This document shows positions 48,640 through 61,266 of a stretch of DNA of 64,000 nt, piece by piece. The stretch spans positions 249,275,827-249,339,826 of the forward strand of contig CP136064.1 of the NCBI GenBank assembly GCA_032622095.1, read 5' to 3'. How positions within the stretch are numbered: position 1 is the stretch's first letter; the number at the start of each line of letters is the position of its first letter. The translations under genes were made by a program, and so were the position numbers. Origin of the DNA: Siphonodentalium dalli (lineage: Eukaryota; Mollusca; Scaphopoda; Gadilida; Siphonodentaliidae). The notes beneath the pieces were generated by a model. The model worked only from the letters and a program-made list of their open reading frames with translations. It had not been told where the DNA came from and ran no database searches.

Positions 48640-49077
48640 TAGGGCCCTGCGAACAATTTGAGGTCAATTTGCTTTGACACCGCTGCATTGATTAGATCCT
48701 ATTCGAAACCTTTGACCCGGGTTGTGGTAAATGTATTGAACCTTTTATTTTGTCCCGCAAAATTAGCTAAACAAACACCACCGGGTGATCGTAAATCACT
48801 AAATGCAGGCATACACTGCACACACGTACATGATGAAATGGCTACTTTATATATATTTTAAAACAGTCGTCTTTCCTTGGTATTTGCTCACATTCATATT
48901 GGAAATATTAATTTTACTGTATGTCCTCTAAGTTTACTAACTGTGTTCTAATTGTCCACTTTCATGATAGTCGGTAATCAATTTCAGGGCTCGAGGTTTT
49001 GTTTTAATTTGAAACCAAGATATTGATTCGGTTTTAAGATTTGGTTCAACCTAAAATCTAAGATTTGCAGGGCCCTA
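48640..49077. mobile_element. Family L ~440-bp element with AGGGCCCT ends
   Basis: It starts 'agggccctgcgaacaatttg' and ends 'atttgcagggccct'. Shared phrases with 2550-2996 include 'caaacaaacaccaccgg' and 'gatagtcggtaatcaattt'. The 46-bp tandem array begins directly after it. Confidence 0.74.
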
Positions 49078-49082
49078 GTCTA

Positions 49083-49297
49083 ATAATATATACTTCACTG
49101 ACACTCATAATAAAGTGGCGCCAAAAGAATAATATATTCTTCACCGACACTCATAATAAATTAGGGCCCTAAGAATAATATATACTTCACTGAGACTCAT
49201 AATAAATTAGGGCCCTAAGAATAATATATACTTCACCGACACTCATAATAAATTAGGGCCCTAAGAATAATATATACTTCACCGACACTCATAAAGT
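49083..49297 (+). repeat. 46-bp tandem array, about 4.6 units
   Basis: The unit is 'aataatatatacttcaccga' then 'cactcataataaattagggc' then 'cctaag'. The first unit differs ('gtggcgccaaaag'). Each unit carries the AGGGCCCT motif that also ends the L element directly upstream. Confidence 0.88.
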
Positions 49298-49447
49298 GTA
49301 GCCACTTGGCTTAGAAAGTATTGTTGAAGTGTATAAAATTATCACCTTAATATAATAACTGGTGAAATGAAATTGAATCATTTTCCAATCTGTTTTTCAG
49401 TGCAACTTTTAAGTTTTAATGGAAACAGATAATAGCAAGAGGTCATA

Positions 49448-49657
49448 CAGTGATGCCCTAAATAATCGACTCCTTAACCACAGCAGAATTATGAGTAACT
49501 TTTCAGGATTTAGTTGGAAATATGGCTTGTTGCCATTCATCGGAAAGCTTTCACTGAGCTTTCCGATGAATGGCAACAAGCCATATTTCCGACTAAATCC
49601 TGAAAATTACCCATAATTCTGCTGTGGTTAAGGGGTCGATTAAATAGGGCATTACTG
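49448..49657. mobile_element. Family A palindromic MITE, full-length
   Basis: Left end CAGTGATGCCC and right end GGCATTACTG, with TA flanks. It lies 150 bp after the 46-bp tandem array. Confidence 0.85.
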
Positions 49658-49689
49658 TACCAGCCGGCAGCACGGAGCTGAATTGAAAC

Positions 49690-49890
49690 ATGGGCAGGAC
49701 GGAACCCAAATTTAAAATAAACAAAGAAGGATAACTCTAGAATGGAAAATGATATCGTCATTTGCCCCTCTTTTGAAAGCAGTCATGCATGATCACAAAC
49801 CTCAGTTCCATCCGATAACCTGTGTCTGAGATTTTAACCTGGATGGTTGGACAGACAGACGTACAATAAAAAAGACAAAATTCTATATCA
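49690..49890 (+). repeat. GGACAGACAG-type dispersed repeat
   Basis: 'ggataactctagaatgg' and 'tggatggttggacagacaga' match the style of the block at 13975-14690. No frame is conserved. Confidence 0.5.
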
Positions 49891-50349
49891 CATGAACACC
49901 CTATTATATCTTTTTTTTAAACAATTACATATTTCCTTATATCTCGCAAGTGATGAATAGGCGCATGCTTCCCGAGATACTTATCATCGCGCCAACAAAA
50001 ATTACAGCGCGGATTAATACTATTTCGAATAGTTATGCATGACACCAACACCAGACATTGCAAAATGATTGCTTTGTTCATTAGAGTTAAATGCTTGTCC
50101 AACTTTGTTGCACTAACGAAAAATAGACTCAAAAACAAAAAGGCAAATTCGAGGACTATATTTTTTGTCGTCAACCAGAGTGTGCCATACTGTCATATAC
50201 AACATTATACGGTTGTGAAGCATCTCTATCCCACTATTCATGCATTTTGCATGCATTTTTCAGCTTCTTTTAAGGATTTTTATTTGTTAAAAAGGCACCA
50301 AAGCGTTAGTTATTTTCATGTGATATACAAACTCTTCAACTCGTCTTTT

Positions 50350-50426
50350 TGGGATATTAGATTTTATGAAACTCATTTGATAAATTTCAAATTTATCAAA
50401 CTCGTTTCATAAAATCTTATATCCCA
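50350..50426. repeat. 39-bp-arm inverted repeat with almost no loop
   Basis: The arms start 'tgggatattagattttatga' and end with its complement. Four mismatches, all near the middle or tips. Confidence 0.82.
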
Positions 50427-51290
50427 ACATAACTCGTTGGAGATTCTCTATATATACCTTTCATCACATCTTAAAAAACCTATCTACCCTATCCCAGTAT
50501 TCTGGTGAGAGTGACCCCCTTACCTATACTAAGTTTGATTTTGTTACACAGCAGGGAAGCACACATACTGAAGGATGATTTCATCAAACAAATTCTTTTC
50601 TGAGAATAGTTTCATGAAACCAAGATACAAACTGAATGCCAAATTTCCATCAAAGTTTCATTACTTTGCCTGTTCCAAGATATGGAATTTAGATTTAGCA
50701 AGACATGGGATAGCCTTGCATGAATTACTAGATGTTAACATGTTTACAAAACACAAGGAGCTGTGTACTGATATGTTCTGCTCGATTAATGTAGAAGGCC
50801 ATAACTCATTTCTAATAGGTTGTGAGATTAAACTAAATCTCTCTCAACTGAACTGATCTAAAGAACATCTCTATTTATAACACTGATGTGAATTCTTGAC
50901 ATGGTTTATTTACAACATCAATATTTAGGTAAGGGCAGGGGTGTGGCAAAAGGTGGACATTTGGGGGTGGGGTCTATTTTGGATTTACAACAAATTGGGA
51001 AATCACCTTAACACAAACCTCAACCTGTATTTACTGCCAACACAAATAGTACAATTAAAAAAAATCCTTTCTGAACTTATTATTAAATTTCTAACTATTG
51101 GTTTAAAGTTTTTTTAGTTTTAAAATATTTATTTGTTTAAATACATATACATGACATAGTGGAATACATTGACCTATAAGTATTGAGACAATGGGATTGG
51201 AGGACAAGTGAACATATCTCGCTTTGTTCTAACTTTAAAGTTCTTGGGAGTCTGTCATGTCATTCTACTCCATGTAGGGACATTAATAAT

Positions 51291-51544
51291 CAAGCCTTGA
51301 AATAGTGTGCTTGTCATTTGCAGAATGAGGTCCCCAGAGGGTGAATTTAGTGATGCTACCCCGCATAGCAGGCTAGCATCACCAAATTCACCCTCTGGGA
51401 ACTTCATTCTGCTGAGGTGTAAGCAGAATGAGGTCCCCAGAGGGTGAATTTGGTGATGCTAGCCCGCTATGCGGGGTAGCATCACTAAATTCACCCTCTG
51501 GGGACCTCATTCTGCAAATGACAGACACACAATTTCAAGGCTTG
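51291..51544. mobile_element. Family G short MITE with exact 8-bp duplication
   Basis: Ends are CAAGCCTTGAAATAG and its complement, with two hairpins back to back. TTAATAAT flanks both sides exactly, which supports a hAT-type origin. Confidence 0.88.
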
Positions 51545-52200
51545 TTAATAATTCTGATAAGCATGTTTCATACAAAATGTAGAAAAGCAAAAGTAGCCTC
51601 TCTTCATTGTCAGAATTTTTTAACTGTTCAGGTTTAGGATTGAAAGTTCTAAATATTGCCAAAATAACAATATTTGATATACCAGCTGGACATTTTCTAA
51701 ATACTGAATTTTTGTAAAGGCTAGCTACCGATGTTGGGTCCATTGTGTGCCTCATTTCATAATTGATTAATACCCGTGAGGGGGAGGGGATGTGGGTGAA
51801 GGTTTGTTTGTGGAAGTGGGGGGGGGGGGGTTTAATTTACTGAGTATGGATGTTTCTCTAAATAATGAATGTTTATAAATATTGCTGTAGTAACCTGTTC
51901 TCCTAATAGAATATTAGATGACACACCTTGAGACATGTTACTAGTACGGTACTCCTTTATGATATATAGTACCAATTTTAATCAATACAGTATCTGTTAT
52001 ACAAGCTGGGCCTACCACCCCTATAAATAAAAGGTAAAGATCCAAACCTAATATAAATTAAACTATTGTCACCACCAGACAATTATCTCCAAATTAAACC
52101 AAAGAGATCACATATCCCAACACATTAATACGACATGGATACCCAAATATTATATTAACATATCCAAACATTAATAAGGCAGTGATATCCAAATATTATA

Positions 52201-52600
52201 TTAACCCTTTACCCAACAGAAGGGCCCTGTGCCAATGCATTCTCTTATATATGCGAGTCGACCATAGGTCGCCTCGCATATATAAGAGAATGCATTGGCT
52301 TAACACATTACAAATTATAAAATTGTTAAAGAATGTAAGAAAAAATGGTAAAAAGTGTTAAAAACAGATTTTTTTTAGGCCAATGCATTCTCTTATATAT
52401 GCGAGGCGACCTATGGTCGACTCGCATATATAAGAGAATGCATTGGCACATGGCATAACTGTAACTATCACAATGTGGTCAAGGAGCCGGTTCCAATGAT
52501 ATCCATATTTGTATGGTTCTATTGAGACAGACCGAAGATATTTTAGGCTGCTGAAGCTTTATTTGGCCGGTTTTGGCCGGTTTGTTGGGTAAAGGGTTAA
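52201..52600 (-). mobile_element. Family C TTAA element, intact, reverse orientation
   Basis: The TTAA flanks, both hairpins and the 'ggccggttttggccgg' arm are all present. Very similar to 35283-35683 over its whole length. Confidence 0.88.
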
Positions 52601-52987
52601 GTAGTGTAGTATAGACTTACGCGTCATATAAGATATCTTTAAGTTTGAATGTATATCCACAAACCGGTACAAAGCGCATATCTCCTTTGATGAATGAAAC
52701 CGTGAGTAGATTGAAGCATGTTTTGTGGTTAGAGGTGAGATATCTATGTAAACAATAGGAGCCCTGATAGAAGGACGGCGATCTGACAGCTCGTCGACTT
52801 ACTGTCTGTCACCTAACTGTTAGCCATGACAAATGTCCAGAAATGTCATCTTCTGTTTGCAATGAATGTTTGGCTATAAATAAGTTCACTGTCCAGTCCA
52901 GGGATGAATGGACGCAAGGCCAAAGCTAGTGGCCAGTAAGAGTAGGGACACTTGATGGTGAACTTGAGGATATGACGGATAAAGTTT

Positions 52988-53421
52988 TAAGCTTTGAAAT
53001 AGTGTGTCTGTCATTTGCAGAATGAGGTCCCCAGAGGGTGAATTTAGTGATGCTACCCTGCACAGTGGGCAAGCATCGCCAAATTCACCCTCTGGGAACC
53101 TCATTTTGCTTAGGCCTCATCTTCTGTGAAGTACACGTATCTATAGTCTCAAATTAACATTGTTTTTAGTTACTTTTCCCTTTCCCCTAATTTGCAAAAG
53201 ATAAACTGCATAATCAAGGTGACTAATGGGTGAACATCACCAACTTCAACTGAGGAACTTCAATCTGATCCTAGGTTTCCCATAGCAGTTGAAACCTGAG
53301 CAGAATGAGGTTCCCAGAGGGTTAATTTGGTGATACTAGCCTGCTGTGCAATATCGCATCACTAAATTCACACTCTGGGGACCTCATTCTGCAAATGACA
53401 GACACACTATTTCAAGGCTTG
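52988..53421. mobile_element. Family G long hAT-like MITE
   Basis: Both ends, two hairpins and the spacer are complete. The flanks TAAAGTTT (left) and TAAAGTAT (right) form an 8-bp duplication with one mismatch. Confidence 0.82.
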
Positions 53422-54302
53422 TAAAGTATAGTTATTGACCTTTCACTGGATAGCGAATATTATAAAGTCATTTGTCAAATGTTGATTGCATTTAAAAACT
53501 GCATAGTTTATGTCAACCAATACACATTGATGCATACATTAAATATGATTTATTGCATGTTTCCTTTAGGAAGTAAAATAAGTAATAATATTTATAGGGT
53601 GTTTATCCCCAATAAATGGGCTCTATTAGGACTTGATGAGCAAATGTGTTTATACACATAAAACAAACAAACATAAATACATGCAGTATACACTGTCGGT
53701 ATGGTTATTCCAAAAAATGGGGTTTCATTTCATCTATAGTGACAGTATGGTGACTAAATAGGCTATTCCATCAAGGTTGTGAGCATGGATACACATGCAA
53801 ATCATATTATTACTCAGATTATCACCAATTTACATATATAATAGTACTTGAACAGCCATATCCACCCAATCTTTATATTCTAGATACTGGCTCAATTATA
53901 TTTTTTTTATTATGATATCGTTCAAAAAGAGAAATTAAGTCAACCAAAATTGGTTTCCATTACATTTGCTGGTAAAAAGATTTTGTGTTCGCACCAGAAT
54001 ATGAACTCATCTGACATTGATAAGAGACAGTGTGTATTAAATGTAAACAAACTGATGTTTAATACTCCTAATTATGTGGCATTTTCAATGTGCAATTTAA
54101 CATGAAAGTTAGATTATAGCACATCATTATGACCTAAGATGTCACTCTTTCCCGATATATATATAGCATAATGTATTGATTTATGGGGTAAAATTTAATA
54201 AAATTGATGAAAAATCCCACCACTGGATCTGTATGTAAAGTCTGCTTTTGAAAGATATATACATTTATGGGACTTTGACATATAAACAGCATTATACCAA
54301 AC

Positions 54303-54383
54303 GATTTCACTAGCTGGTTTCATTGAAGGAAACTTGTGACTCTTAGTCCCAAGTTTCCTTCAACGAAACCAGCTAGTGAAATC
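54303..54383. repeat. 34-bp-arm inverted repeat with 13-base loop
   Basis: 'gatttcactagctggtttca' and its complement surround 'tgactcttagtcc'. One mismatch. It abuts the O element. Confidence 0.85.
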
Positions 54384-54392
54384 ATGGGAGTT

Positions 54393-54914
54393 AGATCATG
54401 CCATGAATCTCTACTCTGTCTAACGCCCGTAGAGATCATATATATTCCACCAGTACAAAACTTGGGAACTTTTTGAAGTTATGATAGGGAACCTTATACA
54501 GTCGAAAAAATAACGTCGGGGAATATATTTCTTAGTTATTATCTGTTCCTTAATAATGTAATTCACTGTAGGTGAAGGTTCCAACTCGAAATTTCACGAT
54601 TTAATTGACATTGTGAGCGATTTTGCTTCGGGTCGCTTACAATTATAGAATTTCTCCTGGGTAATTAATTCAATGTTGTTGCGATATCGGATCAATAAAG
54701 TCACGGAAAAGCATGCAATTTCGAGTTGGAACCTTCACCTACAGTGAAGTACATTATTAAGAAACAGGTAATAACTAAGAAATATATTCCCCGCATTATT
54801 GTTTCGACATTATAAGGTTCCCTGTCAAAACTTCAAAAAGTTTTCAGGTTTTGTACTAGTGGAATATGATCTCTACGGGTGTTAGCCAAAGTATAAAGCT
54901 TCATGGCATGATCT
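54393..54914. mobile_element. Family O long inverted-repeat element, intact
   Basis: A ~520-bp element with inverted arms ('agatcatgccatgaatctct' and its complement). The spacer centres on 'tttgcttcgggtcgcttac'. 'tgggagt' lies near both edges, suggesting a 7-8-bp target duplication. A separate palindrome ends 10 bp before it. Confidence 0.82.
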
Positions 54915-57453
54915 AGGTGGGAGTCAGAACTCTCCGACTGAGGGTTAAGATATGGAGATAAGAACTTCAAACCTTACATGGTACACATATTGAAAACTAA
55001 TTGCTTGAGACTACTGCCTGTGTTTGTCCAGGCTTAACAGATCCACATAGGGAAAGAAAGTGAGGCAGAGATATGGTAGTTATCTCTAGGTCCCATGCAT
55101 GAGTTTGAACTATAAGACCAGAGTAAACAACGGAGATTCCTGGCCATACTCCCACAACAAATAGCTAATCGCTCGGACAAAGGTGCTTTCTATTTTTATG
55201 AAAGCATATCAGTTTCCTCATGCCAGATGGAATGTTCACATGTTATACTGCTGTTGTGGTTGTATAACTAGCCTTCTGTTGTAAGATTGCCTCAGATTTC
55301 TCACAGGAATTACACAGACATTCTGGTCCCACTGTCCAGCTGTCACATGTGCTGACCAGAATCTAATGGTCACCCGGAGTTACAACATTATTACATTAAC
55401 AGGTTTTCTCTCTTTCACATATGTTCTTAAGAACTTCAATTTGGGGAATGCATTGGAAGTTATAGAACTGAACCGAGGTCAACATATGCTTATCAATTGT
55501 ACTAAGTTCAACCAAAAATAAAAACAAACAGAAACTGAGACAAACGCATGTAACATTGATATATCATTTGCTTACACCTACAATAATAATCAATGGAGAT
55601 GTCATGTCTGTAAAACTTGTACTCTATGCCCTGGTAAAGGAAAGAAACATCATATAAACAGAAAAATTCAACGGCACTCATATTTAATTAACTGTCTCAA
55701 ATCTAGCTGATATTTCATGGGACATTCACTGAAGAACATCCTGATATATCTTTATATGTTTTTCTTCATTTACACATTTGTTGTTTTACCCAACAGAACG
55801 GCCCTGTGCCAATGCATTCTCTTATATATGCGAGTCGACCATGTTAAAGAATGTAAGAAAAATGGTAAAAAGTGTTAAAAAAAGATTTTTTTTTAGGCCA
55901 ATGCATTCTCTTATATATGCGAGGTGACCTATGGTCGACTCGCATATATAAGAGAATGCATTGGCAAAGGGCATAACTGTAACTATCACAATGTGGTCAA
56001 GGAGCCGGTTCCAATGATATCCATATTTGTATGGTTCTATTGAGACAGACCGAAGATATTTTAGGCTGTTGAAGCTTTATTTGGCCGGTTTGTTGTTGTA
56101 GTTTAAGTAGCCTTCTGCTACAGACATTCTGGTGCCACAGTGCAGCTGTCACATGTGCTGGCCAGAATCTATTGGTCACCCCACATATACTAGTAGAGAT
56201 GCTACATTTCATGTAGAACTTAATCATTGTTGTTGCAACCATAGCCGTATGAGCCAGAAGGGGGGGGGGGGGGCTCAAATGTTTTGAAAACTCAAAAATT
56301 TGACAATTTTCTGGAAAATTGGGAGATATTTTCGGTAAAATTCGGACAAATTGAATGGTATTACAGTGGGAAATTGTAGCAGATTACAGTATTTTTCACA
56401 TTTATGCCCCAATTATACATATTTAAGGTTAATTTGAATCTATTTTGTTATCTTTATGTGTATATAGAATGTATATCCTACAAAAAACTGTGTGTAATAC
56501 AGCCATGAGTACATATATCATTTAAAAAAAATTGGGCAAATAGTCTTAGGCCCACCCTTCTAAAATTCCGGTGCCCGAATGGCTATGGTTGCAACTTGAG
56601 GTTTGGAACCAAAAATACATCTTCAATGTGGGTTTACTGATTGTAATAAGTCTATAAATTGGTTCTTCACTATTTAACCAATCAGATCAAGGTTGATATT
56701 GTGACGTTAATTATAAATTCAGCCTTTATGACTTCTCCCTGCTAACAGGGTTCGATCACTCCTCTCTAACAATTAATAAATAGAATAGACTTATCTCTCT
56801 ATTCCAGTCAAGCCTCTGGGATGGTCCTCAGGTTTGTTCAGGGTTCAATGGTACAGAACGAACCAAAGTAGATGACTTTGACATATCTCATTAATATGCA
56901 TGGGAAAACGTACCTGTTCACCACAGCTGCACCTTCACGTTATTCATCAGAAGTACTGTATTGAATGAACCCTCATGACTAAAAATCCATAGAGCGGTAT
57001 CTTCAGTGCAAATGTGCTGTTTATTACGTAAGTTGTGACAGTATGTTTATTTTCTGGGGAATTAATACCTAGTCCTTATGAACTAATTAGCCAAGAACTG
57101 GGCTTAAATACTGGCACGGGGTACGTTTTATTATGTGGAAATAGATTATCATTCCGCCTTGATTTAATCTCAGGTGCTCCTAAATAAATTACCAAGGAAA
57201 ATAAACAGAAAATACCCTTCATCCACTTCTCAGCTACCTGTCAGAAGGGACCAACCTAGAGAGCGATATAGTAGACATCTTACTGAATTTATGTCACTTC
57301 TCCCTAATTTTGTCCTATTTTCTAATTATAATGATGTGCTTACTCATTATAATTGTTTTATAAATGAGCTAGTGTTGCATATTACTTATTGGATTATAGA
57401 ATGGTGATGTTGCGGGGCAAATTGACTTTTCCTTGATAAAAGTACTCTTCTCC
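54915..57453. other. No gene recognised apart from a broken C element
   Basis: A donor-like GAACAG|GTACGT lies at 56908-56919 on the minus strand, but the frame before it contains a stop seven codons upstream and no ATG. A G run at 56262-56273 sits beside low-complexity AT-rich sequence. Confidence 0.45.
55786..56096 (-). mobile_element. Family C element, internally deleted
   Basis: It starts 'ttttacccaacagaacggcc' without a clear TTAA. Half of the first hairpin and part of the spacer are missing after 'gcgagtcgaccatg'. The second hairpin and the ~150-bp arm remain. The right end is lost after 'ggccggtttgttg'. Confidence 0.8.
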
Positions 57454-57853
57454 TTAACCCTTTACCCAACAAACCGGCCAAAACCGGCCAAATAAAGCTT
57501 CAACAGCCTAAAATATCTTCGGTCTGTCTCAATAGAACCATACAAATATGGATATCATTGGAACCGGCTCCTTGACCACATTGTGATAGTTACAGTTATG
57601 CCCTGTGCCAATGCATTCTCTTATATATGCGAGTCGACCATAGGTCGCCTCGCATATATAAGAGAATGCATTGGCCTAAACAAAATATATTTTTAACACT
57701 TTTTACCATTTTTTCTTACATTCTTTAACAATTTTATAATTTTTAATGTGTTAAGCCAATGCATTCTCTTATATATGCGAGGCGACCTATGGTCGACTCG
57801 CATATATAAGAGAATGCATTGGCACAGGGCCCTTCTGTTGGGTAAAGGGTTAA
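57454..57853 (+). mobile_element. Family C TTAA element, intact
   Basis: TTAA flanks, arm, both hairpins and spacer match 35283-35683 with few differences. Confidence 0.88.
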
Positions 57854-58269
57854 TGACAGAGTTACGGTCACCTTCCTAAAAGTATGCTCAAGATCGGGAT
57901 GTTCTCTCCCACTCTTTTGGCTATACATCCAAAGTGTAAAAAGGGGTTGTTTCCATATCTTTTTTGATAGACAGATACCTATGGAGTTATCATTTCTGAT
58001 AAAAAAAACTTGCCTTTTTCTTTCCCCAAATGGAATTTAGCCAGCAATTTCCATCATGTTTCCTCTCTGGGATCCAACTATATATCATTTTTCTTATGAC
58101 AATTTATATAAATTTTATCTATATTATATTATATATTTATATATATCAATAATCTTAGGGCGATTTATTCCTAGATATAATCTTGACTTTGAGGGGTTTT
58201 AATATTTTGCACCAAAGTAAATTTTTTAAATTGCAGTATATGATATTTCTGGAGTGAAACAAAGAAAAC

Positions 58270-58620
58270 TAGAGGCACGGCCAACATTCTGAAAATCCAT
58301 ATGAAGTTTGGTGACGAACGGAGGAGGGATGTGGCCTGTAGTATGTGCTAAAGATTTAGTCATGTAAAGAGTAAAATCCTTTGGCAGACTAAGTCCCATA
58401 ACTCAACAAAAATTGAATGGACAGAACCCGTTGTATGTAAATATCCTACCCCTTCTCACCATGTTGGTTCATCAGCATACGAAAGGTCATTCAAATTTGA
58501 CAACTGATGACAGAGATATAGGGCTGGACAGACGGACAAACAAAATCATGGACAGAACCACAGACAGACGGAACCCATTTCTATATCACCTGCCAAATTT
58601 TTTTGTGGGGTTGTTGGGAT
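58270..58620 (+). repeat. GGACAGACGG-type dispersed repeat
   Basis: 'gagatatagggctggacaga' and 'cagacagacggaacccattt' mark it. Another short relative ('gaacggatggacaaatgg') is at 63395-63440. Confidence 0.5.
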
Positions 58621-58924
58621 AATAACGTCAGCAGTTAGACGATGATGTCTGAGTCTTCATGGTCTTGGGTCGAGAAGATATATTCAATGTGATTTTCTTG
58701 TTTGATTCTTAATAGGCATGGATTAATGCTCCATGTGTGTATGTGTGTGGAAGTTTGTCAGTTACTAATCATGGGTCAGTGATTCCCAGGGCTTATGGAT
58801 TTCTTTTAATACAGTATGTCTGTACAGAAAACTGGTGACCAATATTTTCAGGACTACATACAGGTAGGAACAAATGCCAAACTTCTTAAATCATAAACTT
58901 GTTCTTGACTAAGAGATTATAGAG

Positions 58925-59308
58925 ACCCCCACCCACACCCCCCTGGAATACGGAATACCACTTAGCACAGAGGGTGGAATACGGAATACCTGAGTTAACA
59001 GCAATATGGAATTTTCAGGATAAATTTTCTATTGCCGTACGCACGCCGGTCATCCCGGAGTGTCCACGTCTAAATTGGTCTAAAATGACGATGATCGACG
59101 ATCTGTATGTCAAACCGTGAATTTATTGTGACAAAAATCGCATTTATATTATTATTATGATCATTTTTTGGAAGGTGTCGAAGGTCGGCATACGAATACT
59201 GGTATTTTTGGAATACCGAATACCTCCTAACAGAGGGGCCTGAATACGGCGTACCTCATAACAGGGCATGGAATACGGCGTACGAAAAGGGGGGGGGGTG
59301 GGGGCCTC
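58925..59308. mobile_element. Inverted-repeat element with C/G-rich ends
   Basis: The left side has 'ccacccacacccccctggaa' with 'ggaatacggaatacc'. The right side has 'catggaatacggcgtacg' then a G run and 'tgggggcc'. The tacggaatac-type motif recurs five times. The inner part includes 'ccggtcatcccggagtgt'. The class and exact ends are uncertain. Confidence 0.5.
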
Positions 59309-59569
59309 ATTATATTTATGTGTGCAACGAATCGCAACAGCTGGGTGCCAGAATGTGTCTTTATGATTATAGCTACTTGAAAATCATATAATGTAGTATA
59401 CACCATTACTGAGATTAGTAAGAGGGCTATAAGCACAAGGGAAGGCAATACCACATAGAGCCTGTGATAACTCTATAAAACATGAAAAACCCCTGTTTCA
59501 TGACGCTTTGATGGCTCCAACTACTTGAAAATATAGAATGCTTGTGAAGTAGATTGGATGGCATGTGAA

Positions 59570-59820
59570 CAAGCCTTGAAATAGTGTGTCTGTCATTTGC
59601 AGAATGAGGTCCCCAGAGGGTGAATTTAGTGATGCTACCCCGCATAGCGGGCTAGCATCACCAAATTCACCCTCTGGGACATCATTCTGCTTACACCTCA
59701 GCAGAATGAGGTTCCCAGAGGGTGAATTTGGTGATGCTAGCCCGCTATGCGGGGTAGCATAACTAAATTCACCCTCTGGGGACCTCATTCTGCAAATGAC
59801 ACACACACTATTTCAAGGCT
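59570..59820. mobile_element. Family G short MITE
   Basis: Nearly the same as 51291-51544. 'gcatgtgaa' occurs at the left edge and, 3 bp displaced, after the right edge. Confidence 0.83.
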
Positions 59821-60609
59821 AATGCATGTGAAAGAATATCCCTCTATAAAATGTAGCCATTAGTAAGAATCTGTGTGCCTGATGCTCTATGGGTGGCTTG
59901 ATGAAGACCCATCAAAATGTAATAATTTGGTAGATTTAGCACTGCACAAGATAGTTCTATTAAGTCTGTGGTAGACCATCTCATTTGGAATATAAGAATA
60001 AGCTATATCTATTCAAGTTTGCAGGCAGCAAGCCAGAGATGAAATTCCCTACCCCATTCCTAGAATAATACCTCTCTTTGTAAAGCCTATCATCTTTTTT
60101 CCATTGTTTACCTATACAATAACTCTGTGTATTTGGATGAGTTTTAAAAAAAATATCATAAAATATTTCTGGCGAGTTTCTATAGTTGGATGACAGCCTG
60201 GCAACAGGCTTCTGTTAGTCAATTTGGGTGTCTCTAGCTAATGCTGCATCTTCACAGTTCACTTTGTCTTAACAACCAACTTGTCACATGTGAATACTTT
60301 TTGTAAATATGTGTCTAGATTTTAAGCTGCTTTCACATATATCAAGTGCATAACGCATCTGCTTTCTTTACACATCCGCCTAATGTTTTCACATAGGTTC
60401 ATTTAGCTCTGTGCTTACATGTCCATTAGTGGATGCTCGAAGAAATACTTTTTTTTACATATACAGTCCATTCCGCTTTATAGAATACCGTCCGTGCAGA
60501 GGCATTTCTATTTGATTAAGCGAATATTCAAATTTGCGAAACTCATATTCCAGCGAGAATACTTGTTACGTGTGTAGTTTTCAACACAAGAATGAGTTGT
60601 CCTTTCGCC

Positions 60610-60850
60610 ATGGATTCCTCCGATGAAGAGGATGTTTTCATGATTGCTTTCTACATTTGCAATGAAAGAAGACAGAGGACACCATGCACGAAGCTTTTGG
60701 GAACACAAAATAGTTAAGAAAATAAGATAACAAGGGGCATGCACTAATCTAATAGTAAAAGATTTGTATTCTGATGAAGACAAGTTCATCAGTTTCTTAA
60801 AGGTGTCTCGTGAGCAGTTTTCGTAGATTTTGCATTTCATCGGAGATGGT
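60610..60850 (+). pseudogene. PIF/Harbinger transposase, broken N-terminal fragment
   Basis: Seen: the frame from ATG at 60610 gives MDSSDEEDVFMIAFYICNER, the acidic start typical of animal Harbinger transposases. A one-base shift then gives RSFWEHKI, the degenerate FWVHP-type motif. A second shift gives an EL-like helix read as LYSDEDKF, then VSREQFS, a stop codon, and ILHFIGDG. Family knowledge: this order (acidic start, FWxH motif, helix with SxEQF) is that of Harbinger transposase ahead of its DDE domain. The catalytic domain is absent, and at least two frameshifts and one stop are present. This is a dead 5' relic. The element ends are not certain. A possible left end with a CAGTCCATTCC sequence lies near 60463, but it looks more like a TA-target element. 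Confidence 0.8.
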
Positions 60851-61266
60851 TTCCCATGAGTTTTGGGATCTCTAGCGTTGTATCTATTCTTTTTAGGCAT
60901 GCTTGATATCGATCTAAATGTGATTGGTAGTATAATTGAGCATACTTTTTAAACATGTAACCATATGCTACGTACTTTCTATGAACTTAGTTTAATTCTT
61001 TTTTTCTGAACATTACACCCAACAGCACTGTAATTAAGTTAGCCTTGTACTCTACATTTGAATTTTTGATCGATTTGTCTGTGGCTGCGCAATTAGCAAA
61101 CACGTCCAGTTAATTCTATCTACCACTTTTAGTCATCTGGATCAGTTCATGTTATGGTGGGTTTTATTGGGATATGAAACAAATGACCCAATTGGCAATT
61201 GACCAATAACAGAACAGGATTTAGTGTAACACACATAGTCTATGTAAATATTCCTGTTATTATGTA

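Larger units (their letters stand above)
49658..51290. other. No gene called; one unassigned open frame
   Basis: A 93-codon plus-strand frame at 50575-50856 (starting MISSNKFFSENSF) has natural-looking composition but no motif I know and no clear splice sites. The inverted repeat at 50350-50426 lies just upstream. Confidence 0.4.

Noticed and set aside
50575-50856. 93-codon plus-strand frame
   Set aside because: Composition is plausible, but there is no known motif, no splice evidence and no neighbour to support it.
56905-56945. GAACAG|GTACGT donor on the minus strand as another first exon
   Set aside because: The frame ending at the donor has a stop seven codons upstream and no ATG.
60508-60900. 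130-codon minus-strand frame starting MPKKNRYNARD
   Set aside because: It overlaps, on the opposite strand, a recognisable Harbinger transposase fragment, so it is a shadow frame.
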